Positions 44,801 through 56,800 of a stretch of 64,000 nt of DNA are shown piece after piece. Made by a program: the position numbers and the translations under genes. Below the pieces are notes generated by a model that worked only from the letters and a program-made list of their open reading frames with translations, made no database searches and was not told where the DNA came from. Numbering within the stretch: position 1 is the first letter of the stretch; each line of letters starts with the position of its first letter. Origin of the DNA: Gonatopus flavifemur (taxonomy: Eukaryota > Arthropoda > Insecta > Hymenoptera > Dryinidae); the NCBI GenBank assembly GCA_018340375.1, contig JAFFJZ010000026.1, positions 992,001 through 1,056,000 of the forward strand. Reading direction: 5' to 3'.

Positions 44801-47800
44801 TTTTCTGGAACATTGGTACACAGTACTCCAATGAAAGAACGTTTACTCCGAGAATAGTCATCCATATATTGACTGGGTGCTGAAGTAAAACCTACCGCGA
44901 TTGAAATAGGGATTACTCCTTATTTTTCTTCGAGTATGCATTCCCCAAGAGAACATAAACCTTCACAAACGTTCAAGGAAAGTTCGCAAACCTTCAGGAA
45001 AGTTCATTGAACGTTCCTGAAGCTTCATGTTCTCTTGGGGTTATAGTGTTGGCTGGAGTATGACTTATTGGTTGAGATGGAGAATTTGTTTCCATCTGAA
45101 TAGCCACTGACCAAATAAATGATCTTCTAAAAGCATTCAACTGATGCTTCTTCTATCTTTATCTAACGTTGAGTGTAATCTTTTTTCAATGAATGAAGTC
45201 AGAAAAAACTGAACCACCCATCACTTAAATACCCTTGAATCAGTTGACAAATTTCGTTGAAAGTAAAAAGAGGAATTATCATCGAAACTTGAACAAATGG
45301 ATGCACAAAATCAGGACTGGAATTAAAATTATCGAAAATTATCGTAGGGATATTTATAAAAATAACACAGCTTAAAGTCATTTTCATGAAGCATTCAGTA
45401 AACGCATATGGTAGTAATATGATCTCTGATTCAATTGAACAGGAACACTTCCACCTGTACAACCAGTGCCCTGCTGAAAATTTCCCACAGACAGCGATAA
45501 AATGTTTCCATCGGTTTCAATGAGGTTTCTGAAACGAAAATTCACGATGGTGTATCGTGAATTTACGATAGAACTCTATCCGTTCTTATCGTATTCTATA
45601 GAATTCAAGAGAAATATATATGGTTTTATCATAAAATTCCCATAGAAGAAGTATCAATTACATGGAAAAATATGAACCGTTTTTTTTCGAATGACTGATA
45701 TTTCTTCTATAAAAATTTTACGATGAAACTAGATACATTTCTCTCAAGTTCTATAATATCAACCGGTAGAGCTTTACCGTATCCCGGAGAAAAATGCAGG
45801 TCGAAAGGATAGTAGTCTTTGACAGAAAATCGGAGAGTATTTCTTAAAATCTAAGGATATTTCTCAAGTCCGTAGGAAATTTTTAGCAGGGTTACTATTC
45901 TCTGATATTCCATTGATTCCTCAAGGGTTCTCGAGAACTCTTTTCGAATGCTTTCAGAGTCATTGTGCTATCTGGGAAACCTTAAACAATAAAGATCCAT
46001 ATGAAACATAGGAGGAATTCAAGAAAGGTGAACTAACTCACAAAAAAATCAGAAACTTTATGCTAATCTGAATGATAAAAATGACGGTTATTTTTGGAAA
46101 TCGAAATTTCAAGAAAAAGGAGATAAACTTTCGAAATTCATTACTCATTCCCGACTTTTCCCGACCTATTCCCGAATTCCCGACTTTTTCCGACTAGTAG
46201 ACACCATGAATCCATAAAAATGAGTATAATTTTTTTTTTTTTTTTTTTTTTATTGCAATACACGGGTTAGCACCCTTTGATATAAAAAGTAAATACAGAG
46301 TCAATACAAGACAGCGTCCAAAGACGCTTAAAATACAATTACAATATGGTCATGCATTAACCGACAGTTTAAACTGATTCAAGGAAACACCAAACAATTC
46401 CATCGACCGATCGAAATTATTTGCTAATTCACAAATGCGAGAAATCGGATCATAATTTCCAAATCTAGATTTAAATTGTACAGGTCTAAATAAAAGCGCT
46501 CTCCTAACTGGTCTACCGGGGATGTTAAAATTAACTTCACTCAGCAATGACTCGCAATCAAGAAAACCATTAATCAATTTAAAAAGAAATAGGAGATCAT
46601 TTATTTGTCTCCGCTCTTCGAGGGTAGTTAAATTCATTCTGTGAAGAATTCTGGAGTCATCATGGTCAGAATATCTCATAGGGCAGCCTATTCTAAAAGC
46701 AGCAAAGCGTAAAAACTTGTGTTGCACACTCTCAATCATTCTAATATCCTTCTTCAAGTACGGAGACCAGATAGGGGACGCATATTCAAGATGGGGTCTA
46801 ATTAAAGAGGAATATAGTACTTTTAATGACCCAACATCTCTGAGATCACTAGAAAATCTTTTGACGAAGCCAAGATTTCTCAGCGCAGTACCACAAGCTT
46901 TCACAGAATGCTCAGAAAAATCCAATTCATCATTTATAGTTACACCAAGATCAACATAAGATTTAACAGTATTCAATGTAACATTTGCAATCTTGTAGGA
47001 GAATATGAGAGGATTCCTTGACCGCGAGATTCTCATTACACAGCATTTTTCTAAGTTCAGATGCAGAGAATTACGGGTGCACCAAGAATCTAATCTCGAT
47101 AATACTGACTGTAAGTGATGAACATCCGCAACACATTTTATGTTCTTGAAGATTTTTAGATTATCAGCAAATACCAGGAAATCTCAATCATTGAGAACCT
47201 GCCCAATGTCATTTATGAATAGCAAAAATAAAAGTGGACCAAGGTGGGATCTCTGCGGCACTCCCGAAGAAGGTATAATCGGTTCAGAAAAACAGTTCCG
47301 AACTTTTACCATCTGCACCCGATCAGTTAAGTAACTCTGGAACCAAAGTTTCAGATTACCAGATATTCCAAAGCTACTCAACTTGGATAGAAGAACGCTG
47401 TGAGATACAGTATCAAACGCTTTACTGAACTCAGTGTAAATAACATCAACTTGTGAGTTATTCTCCAGCGCAATGGCGGTGTAATTACAGAAAGCAGCCA
47501 AATTCGTAGTAGTAGACCTCATTGACATGAAACCATGTTGTTCCGGAATAATAAGAGGAGACAACAAAGGAGTAATCTTGTCAACAACCACGCGCTCAAA
47601 AATCTTGGACATAACATTTAAAATACTTATAGGTCTATAATTCTTAGCATCCAGTTTATTACCATGCTTGAAAATAGGAGAGATCAGGCTTTTTTTCAAT
47701 TCAGCAGGGAAACATCCGGAAGAAAGAGATTTATTAAAGATAATCCAAAGCGGTCGAGAAAGAATAAATTTGCAAGACTTGAACAGCAACGGCGGAAGGC

Positions 47801-50800
47801 CATCAAATCCTGGGCCCTTGCTCGTATCTACACGGAGAGAAATTTGTAGTTAAATTTACTATGTTATTATTGTTTTCGAGGAACAGACTGAATTCTGTCG
47901 GATTTTACTATGAAGGGCATATTTTTACTATGGTACAACAATAGAATGCTGATCATATTTACTATGTTTTATGGGGGAACCCGTCATAGTCCAGTCTGTT
48001 CCTCGGAAACAATAATAACATAGTAAATTTAACTACAAATTTCTTTCCGTGTAACGAATCAAGAACAGATCTCTCCTATGGTAATAGCCAAATCAGAAAG
48101 CATGTTAGAATGGTTAACATTAACCGAGTTATGTGAAGCAAAAACCGATGAAAAGTGATCAGCAAAAAGGTTAGCCATTCCAGCTGCAGAGTCAGCAACT
48201 ACATTATTTAACATGATAGTACTAGGTAAGTCATTAAATGAACGCTTACTGTTGACAAAATTCCAAAAAGATTCAACATACTTTTGAATATTAGTCTCAA
48301 CTTGGCGAATGTAATTCGAATAACAAGCCCGAGCTCGTGATTTACATTGAGCACGCAAAAAAGAGAACGCTAAATAATCGCCGCGACTATAAGACGATTT
48401 GTAAATTATATGGGCAACTTTCTTTCTTCTAATTAATTTTCTGAGCTCAGGAGTAAACCAAAGAGGATAAATAGATCTTTTGATCAATGTTTTCGGAACG
48501 TACAACTCAATAGCCACAGAAAGTTGATTACACAAAAAACTAATAGCAGTATTTACATCCATGCATTTTAACTCCAAATCCCAATCAATTTGATTCAAAT
48601 GCTGCCGTATAGAAAAAAAATCAGTCAATTTATAATTGTACCGGTACGTGTCGGTACAAGACAAAGATCTCAATGAAAGAGAATACAATCTAATTTCAAT
48701 AGGGGGATGATAAGCATCACAATGTAGGAGGTAATCAACCGGACTAATAGTTTCAACATACTCATCGGTGGTAAAAATCAAGTCCAGCATACCATTGAAA
48801 TCATTGTAAATATTGTTTTTTTGATATAAACCAAAGTAGTTGAAATATTGAGTCAAAATCTCCACCGCAGACCTTTCATTCAGTGTCACACCAGGACGAA
48901 ACGATGCCGTTAGAGAAGAGTCGTCATTGCGCCAAACCACATGCGGAAGATTGTAGTCACCGAAGAGGAAAATTGAAGAATCATAATCCTGACACAGTAC
49001 CTCGGCCAGAGAAACACAATGTTCAAGGTAAAGAGATGATGATGAGGCAGGGGGGAAGTAACTTGCTCCAATAAAAACAGACTTCGAATTAAACTGCAAC
49101 TTGACAAGAATATGTTCCACGCTAGTAGGCGGCAAATCAACCAATGCACTATTCAAATACTCTTTGACCGCAATCAGCACACCACCTCCTCGAGAAAAAA
49201 CACTGGTGCGCCTGCTCCTGTCCAACCGATACAAGACATAATCATTAAAGGACAATTCTTCATCAGATATGTTATCCGTTAACCAGGTTTCAGAGAAGAT
49301 AATGACATCATACGTAAAAGTAAGAGATGAAAGTGAAATTTGCAAATCTTGAAGTTTAGTACGAAGACCACGAACATTCTGATAGTATATCAAAGGGTGA
49401 GTTATAGGTTTTTTTTCTGGGGCACAGTACGCGTGTCAACAATCCATTTATATACTTGATTGTTTTGTTGGTATCACCACCATCGATCAGATTCTTGAGT
49501 TCCGCACGTAACGTGGTTAAATAATTTCTTTCTTGAACAGGTCGATCTTGATAAATTTTAAACGGTCCATTGTGATTAGATTTACATTTCAAGATATTGA
49601 TAACATCCTGAGACGATGGAAAAGAAACACAAATAGGTCTGTGTTTGTTCGCAACCTTTTTACCGATTCTATGCAACCTAATATCATCATGAACGGAAGG
49701 ATTAATATTTCGGAGTAGTGTTTTCACCTTCGCTGCATCATTTTGTTGTTGATTGTCCGGCGTCTCATCAATACCAACAATAATAATATTGCGAGATCGC
49801 TTCTGTCGCTCGTTGACTTCATGAATAATCGTTTCAAGATCACGAGAATCGCGGTCTTGTTTTGAAACGTCGAGTTTGTTCTCAACTTCAGTCAATCTCG
49901 CAGTGAGGGAAAGAATAGTTTGACTAAGAGAAACTATTTTGTCCTCGTAAACCCGAGCCATTTCATCACGAAATTTCGAAAATTCTTCATGGATGAGCTC
50001 CTTTATATTTACCAGCAGAGACGAGTCTTCTGGCAAAGATGAATCAATTTGATGTGAAGAAGCATCTGAACAATCGATGAGTTTGTTCACACTCCACGGA
50101 TGATTACATCTGTGCACACATCCTGGATGCGAATGAATATTACACGTATGACAGCTCACAGGATGAGAGACAGGTTTAGTACAACCTTTACAGATTTTCT
50201 TATCTTGTTGTGACATTTTAAATATATGAAAAGATCGGAACGTAGAGCAGATGATAATCACTGGTACTAGTAACACACAACACACACACGAGTAATGGTC
50301 TGTTTACTGTTTTCGTATTACACAACGAAGCGGCAATGTAACACACAACACACACACACACACACACGAGTAATGGTCTGTTTACTGTTTTCGTATCATA
50401 CAACGAAGCGGCAATGTAAGTGACAGTATGTAAGGCTACTGTATCCGTGAGACGAAACTTTTCGACAAATGATGATTTCAAATCAGTAAAAACGTGGTAG
50501 ATTAGGCCCAAACCGGAAAGTGAAATACTACACGAGATGCACAGTAAAAAACACTAATACTTATTTTACAATGTTTTTGATTCATGCATAAATACTATAG
50601 TAAAGTAATTTGTTTGTAAAATTCTGTCATTAGTTTGAATCATGTATACTATTTTATAAGAAACTCTTCTTTATGGCACATCGAATTGTTTCAGGGTAAT
50701 GTCATTTCAAATAAAGAAGAGTGTGGTATAAAATATCAGGAACAAGATGGAAAAAGAGATCAACTATGTTAATTAAAAATTCCTAATGGATTTTCAGCCT

Positions 50801-53800
50801 GAATTGCAAATAATGAGGATTGGCGCTACACTAACGATGATTCCACAAGTATGGAATAATAAATGAACCCACACAGCATTTCAGTTCTGAAAGATATCTC
50901 AAGCCAAATTTAAGAAGGATTATGCAACATGAAAAGATATCTTTAAGAGATCTAAAACAGTTCTTACTTCTAAAAGATTTCTATAAGATGTCTAAAAGAT
51001 ATAATCTCGGAAGAAAAGTTTTAGATCTTCTAAAAGATATCTTCTAGATGTCTTTCAGGAGTAAGAATTGTTTTAAACATCTTAAGGATATCTTTTCATG
51101 TTGCATAAGACTTCTTATACTTTTCTAAACAATTCCTCAAGATATTTTGAAGACCAAAAGTGCTGTGTGGAAAGTTGAAACTAGCATCCGATTGTTTCAA
51201 CTTTTGATTAAACCTTGTGGAAGCTTTTTTCATATCAGAAATCGATTAAGCAGTGCTTCACTAAACGTTTCAGACGCTTGAATCCTTAATAAAAAATGTG
51301 TGAAAATTTATAACAATCTTCACAAAAAAACAAAAGCACAAATTTATTCAATAGTTGTCGATTGTCGATGTACATTATACCGGTGCCTGTTGAGACCACG
51401 TGTTGGATACACTACACTATCCCTACCATGCTGCCTTCAAATGTCTTGAAACAGCACCACTGGCGAATTAACAGGTTAATTAACCCTTGGAGAACAGGAA
51501 TTGTTCAGGGTTCCCACAAAATTTTCAAACTGAGTTTCCCTGACTTTCCCTGACTCTCCATGACCTATTTCGGAGAATTTCCATGACCATTTGATTTGTG
51601 AAAATAGGCGACATGCAAATCATGGAGGGTGATACAATGCCTGCGTAGTAACTCACACGACACAAATCTTCTGGCGACATCCTCAGGAAATCCTGGGGAT
51701 GTTGCAGTATGCCTAGGATATCCTGAGGATTTCGTCAAGAGATTTTTGTTGTATAGGAAGAGGTAAACAATATATAAACATAGCCGATTGTCTGTAATGA
51801 ACGAAACTACGAAATTACGAAATGGATTACAAAATTAAAACCGCACATATAACTATCAAATATAGTATCAGATCAAAAAGAAAAAAAAATGAAAGACATG
51901 TACTCAAACTGTTTTTATAAGGATTTGGTATATTTGCAGTCACAAATAAATGATCCGACAAAAACTTCAACTTGAAACTTTGGAACTTTCTCTTACAGAA
52001 AATCAAGAGAACAGAATTTTTTTATTGTAGAGAAACATAAAAGAATACATTCAAAAATTGATTCACATATGAAATGTGAATAATGAAACAAACTTCACTT
52101 TTTATTTCAGAACTGAACTCAAAAATTAATATCACATATTCTAGCAAGAATAATTATTGTACAATACGTTTAGTTGGAACAAAAATAAATTATCAATCTG
52201 ATGTTAAATGAGTGAAAGTATGAATAAAACTGTTTCAGTAGAGCATAATATATAATTATGAACATATGTTCGATGTGTTAAAGTAAAATGCACCAAATTC
52301 AATACAAATTCTCCTTTTAAAAGAAAGCCATAGAATTACAGTACATATACAACAAAAATAATCGTCTCCTCAAATAAAATTAATATAAAAACAGTGAACA
52401 GGTAAAAACATTCAACGAACGTAACCCGTCTTCAAGTACTTTGAGACCAGAGCAGGATTCTCTCCTACACAGCATACCAGTTCAAAAAGAGTTCATTAAG
52501 AGTTCAAATGGGATTCAAAGAATTTATTATGAACTCTCAAGAATTCTTTTTGAACTTCTGTGCTATGTGGGGTGATTGATCCTGAATTTTTTTTTACCTA
52601 AAGATCAATTTAATTAAGTGAATATTAGTGACGTAAAATGGTTGGAAAGATATATTTGTTTCCTAGGGGAAAAATCAACCATGAAACACCCTCAATATCT
52701 GGAGAATTTCAACATTCACTGTAAGAACCCCAAGCAGTTGGGATTTCTCTTATGGAGATAAAATGATCCTTCTTATTCTCTAAACTCATCACCCTGCTAA
52801 AAATGCCAGACCAGATCCTTATGCACTTTTGACCCGCATTTGATCGGATTCATGTGCTTTTGTATAGTTTTTACAACAGTGCTCATTTGATGTACAAACT
52901 AGACAAAATCTGATGAAACCTGTCGAATTCCGTTAAAAATCTTGCCAGCTTACATTTGGAATCATTTAGCATGGGACAAAAACCGATCAAAATCCAACAT
53001 TTTTTTCCCGGTTCTGTCTGGTATTTGAAATAGGGTACCTGTTTTTATATCCAACAATCCGCATTGAATCACATCTATTTATTCATATATCTTCATTTCC
53101 CACGTGTGTTTTTTTCTTCGAGGAAACATCATGATGTTGAGATTTTCCGAACTTCTTCCTCCATAAAAATGTATTCCTTCGAATCTAAAAAATTGTACTT
53201 TGAATAAGTTCAAATAGACGTTTGGACCTGGTTTCTTTACAAACAGTGAATATTTCTTCGTTACGTGAAAAAATCCATTATTCGCTGTTATTTTGGAATA
53301 ATACATTGATTTACAATCCGCTCTCTGAATAGTAGGTAATGAACAGTGTTTTTTCACTTTATCAAGAAAATACATTCGAGTGAGAGAAAGGTCCACGGTA
53401 CTATTTAGAGAGCGGATTGTACAAATAGTTGTTTTAACGAGTCCGGTAACAGTTCTAACGGAAATATTTTTGAATACGTTATTATTGATGGATTCAAAAA
53501 ATTTTTCTTCAACTGTATACCATCATATATGTTTCTTCTATCACCCGATAAATTACAAATTCTCAAATAACAGCAATAACATATCATATAAAGATGTTTC
53601 CATTGGAACTGTTACCGGACTTGTGACAATAACTGTACATGGAAACGATATTTTTGTCAAAGAAATATTCATTCGAACCGATCCAAATCATCATTTCTTA
53701 GATTCAAAGAAATACTTTTTCCCCGCACATCTGTTTGATAATTTTGGAAATTTTTTCTGACCACAGGACGATTTCCCTGACTTTCCCTGACCAAAAATGA

Positions 53801-56800
53801 AGTTTCCTGACTTTCCATGACCAAAAGTCAATTTCCCTGACTTTCCAGGTCTGTGGGAACCCTGTTGTTGGCAACACAACCGGACACGACTGGCTCGCAT
53901 TTTGAAAATGAAAGAAGTCTAATGTTACTAGCCCATGTGGAAATTGCCGGAGTTGACAAATCGCCCAGTACTGGAAAGGTTGTATTTGCCAGACTTCGGC
54001 AAAAACAACTGTTCCTGTTCAGGCCCATTACTGTTTTTCAACTGACTGTACATGTTCGACGGAGTTGAGACGGTATTGGTTGGCGTGGACAGACAGTGTT
54101 GGGCCAGTAATGAATCAATACTGGCCGGAAAATACACGGATCGTAGTGTAACGGAGCCGCGTCAGTACTGTGCCAGAGTTGGGATGATCATTCAATATAT
54201 CCAATCGACAATGAACGGCCAGGACCGGTAGGGAAATGGCTAACTACAAAATCGGTAGTCGAACTACGTTAAAATTATGTCCATGGAAATCCGGTTGTTA
54301 TGGTAAACCAAAGCGGCGCCAGTGCTGCCCCAGAGTTGGGATTACCATTTCATAGATTTGATAGCCGACTATATGCCAGTATCAATATGGCACTGGCTGA
54401 CTACGAAATCGATGTTGTATTGTCGTTAAAATCGTAGCGATGGGGATCAGGCTATTAGGGTGAGCCGAAGCTTCACCAGTACTGAGCCAGAGTTGGGATA
54501 ACCATTCAATATATCCAATAGGCGATCGAGTGCCAGGATCGGTAGGGCAATGACTAACTACAAAATCGGTAGTCGAACTACGTGAAATTATGTCTATGGA
54601 AATCCGGCTGTTATGGTAAACCAAAGCGGCGCCAGTACTGAGCCAGAGTTGGGATTGCGTGACTTCAAGGGAATTGGTGCAATAAATGGGAATTTAAGTG
54701 GTCCGTTGTCAACTCGGAGATTAGCTGATGTGATAGAGACTCTGTTTCTCACTCGCAGGTCCCGGGTTCAATCCTTGCCCAGTGAACTTTCATGAAACCG
54801 CTTCTCAAGCGTCTTTCTCAGATAACGGTGATGAGAAAAATAGATTCACAAAGTTTTGATAGTTCAAATTCAATTTATTTATTTTTTTTTACTTGAAATA
54901 TAACTCCGGGGATCTCTAATTACCAGCACTGTGCCAGTACTGGGTCGGATCTGAATTCCTACGTAGGATGTATTATTTTGACCCTCTACCACTTCTCATT
55001 CAGGTGTGGTAGAACAAATGATTCTGTTGCAATGCCAGAGTTCCACCATAGTAGGCACACACCAAATATCGCTACCGACGTGGTGGTAAATGTTTTACCT
55101 TTATGGCCCTTATGTAAAATGATGTTATCATTCCGACTCCTTGCCAGTACCGTCCAAACCACTGGCCCCATAAGGGATCGTCCATAAACTACGTGGTCTT
55201 TTTTTCACTTCCTTCTCTATCACACTCTTCATGTCTGAAGTTGGTGCGACAAGGAGTGCAACAAATAAAAAGGCCACGTGGTGTATGGACGTTCCCTAAG
55301 GGCAAGGTTGGATTTGCCAGTACTGGCAACTCTGGCAACAGTACCGCGCCAGTAGCGCGGAGATATTGTGGAGACATAAATCAGTCGTGTATCCACTGCA
55401 GACAATGCTGTGAACAATGACTGATTCATGTGTATACAGTAACTGGTGCTATTTAATTAATTTTTTTTTTCTTCATAACACGAGCCAGTCGTGTCAGAAA
55501 AGTACTCACTAATGTTTCGTTTTCTCCGTATGGCACATAATGTTTCTCAGAATTTTTCTGATTGAGATTTCAAAATCCCTCGGAATTTTATTCATTTAAA
55601 TTTCAAAGCTTCTTCTGAATTTTTCTAAATCTCTCTAAATTCCTCTGAAATTGTCTGAATTTCTCATAATTTCATTCATTCACATTCCACAGCTTCCTTT
55701 AAATTTGACGGAATCCTTATTTAAACTAAATTCCTAAATTTCTTAAACAATTTTCAAATCATTTTGAATCTCAGAATTTGGAATCGGAATTCGGATTTCT
55801 CGGGATGACTTTTTGTGGAATCTGAAACTCAAAATTTTTCGGCATTCACTGCTCTCTAAATTTCCCTACAAGTCTTTAAATTCTTGGAGACATTGTAATC
55901 GACCATTCTTGTAAATTAAAATTCATCTGAACTTTTTTCAATTCTCTGCACGGAGAGAAATTCGGAGATATTAAATCAACGAACTCAACATGATTTTGCA
56001 ACTCGCAACTGACGTGAAGCAAAATCAACCGATTGGTGATTTTCTATCAGGAACTGTATGCTTTTCGAGCACCGAACTACTTGATTTTGAATCTCCAACT
56101 TCACGGTGAAATAATATCACGGGATTCGAGATTTGTGCTCTCCGATGTTGTGATGTTTTTTCACGCCGTTCGAGATACAAAATCATCTAATTTCGAGATG
56201 AAAAATCACACGAAGCTCAGTGATTCAATATCTCCAAATTTCTCTCCGTGTGAATCTCCTCACAATTTGATAAATTCGGTTTCTTCAATTTACTTGTCTG
56301 TGAATTACACTCACTTTCTCTGAATCCATTTGTAATTGTACCCCAAAAGTTATTCTAAATTCACTTGTCTCTGAATTTTTCTGAATTCCTCCGAATTCCG
56401 CTGAATCCCTCGGAACAGTTCAACACACAATCTTCCCTAATTCATCTTCTTCTGAATCCCTCATTGTAAAAAGTTTGCCTCAAATTGGCTGCGTCTTAAT
56501 TTGGAAACTGACTGGGATGCAACCTTTTTTCATTGTGTCAGTGATTGTTTTTTGTGTTTATTTCACACTCAAAATAGACTACTTTGGGCTGCGTCTTAGA
56601 TTCCGTCATGGAACGATCTGAATTCATGACTTCCTTTTTACAGTGCTTGAAATCTTTTCAAATCTCCCTCAAACACCCTCAGTTTCCTTGGAATTTTGGA
56701 TTAGAAATTTTACTCGATTTCTTTTTCTCTGAATTCTTTTGAACCCTCTAAATTTCTTTGAATCCCTCTGAATTTCACCGAATCCTTTCAAAAAGTATAA

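Larger units (their letters stand above)
43267..46205. mobile_element. 2.9-kb element, TIR GGTGTCTACTA, TSD AT
   Basis: The ends are GGTGTCTACTA and TAGTAGACACC with AT outside each. Just inside both ends are repeats of TTCCCGACTTTTTC/CCCGACCTATTCCCGA type, in the same strand sense. No long frame is present, so it is non-autonomous or decayed. It contains smaller elements at 44943-45040 and 45470-45893. Confidence 0.6.
46230..50430 (-). mobile_element. Non-LTR retrotransposon (Jockey/CR1-like), dead
   Basis: The element has a 3' poly(A) tail (T run 46230-46251), an AATAAA just before it, two overlapping frames (ORF1 and ORF2) and a repeated 5' leader (50271-50416). ORF2 is broken by a MITE, an in-frame stop and catalytic-residue changes. 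The endonuclease and reverse transcriptase order fits an APE-type LINE. The PHD-like Cys/His ORF1 recalls CR1, and the poly(A) tail recalls Jockey, so the clade is left open. It lies in BolA2 intron 2 on the same strand as the host gene. No convincing target duplication was found. Confidence 0.85.
51506..53864. mobile_element. 2.4-kb element, TIR CAGGGTTCCCACA
   Basis: The ends are CAGGGTTCCCACA and TGTGGGAACCCTG. TTGTT (or just TT) is repeated outside. Subterminal TTTCCCTGACTTTCCCTGAC words occur near both ends in the same strand sense. Two opposed frames lie in its right part (53079-53396 minus, 53380-53760 plus), and smaller elements sit at about 52464-52571 and 52794-53035. I cannot assign a transposase. 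Confidence 0.6.

Noticed and set aside
54713..54787. Functional tRNA gene
   Set aside because: The acceptor and T stems do not close, so it is listed only as tRNA-like.
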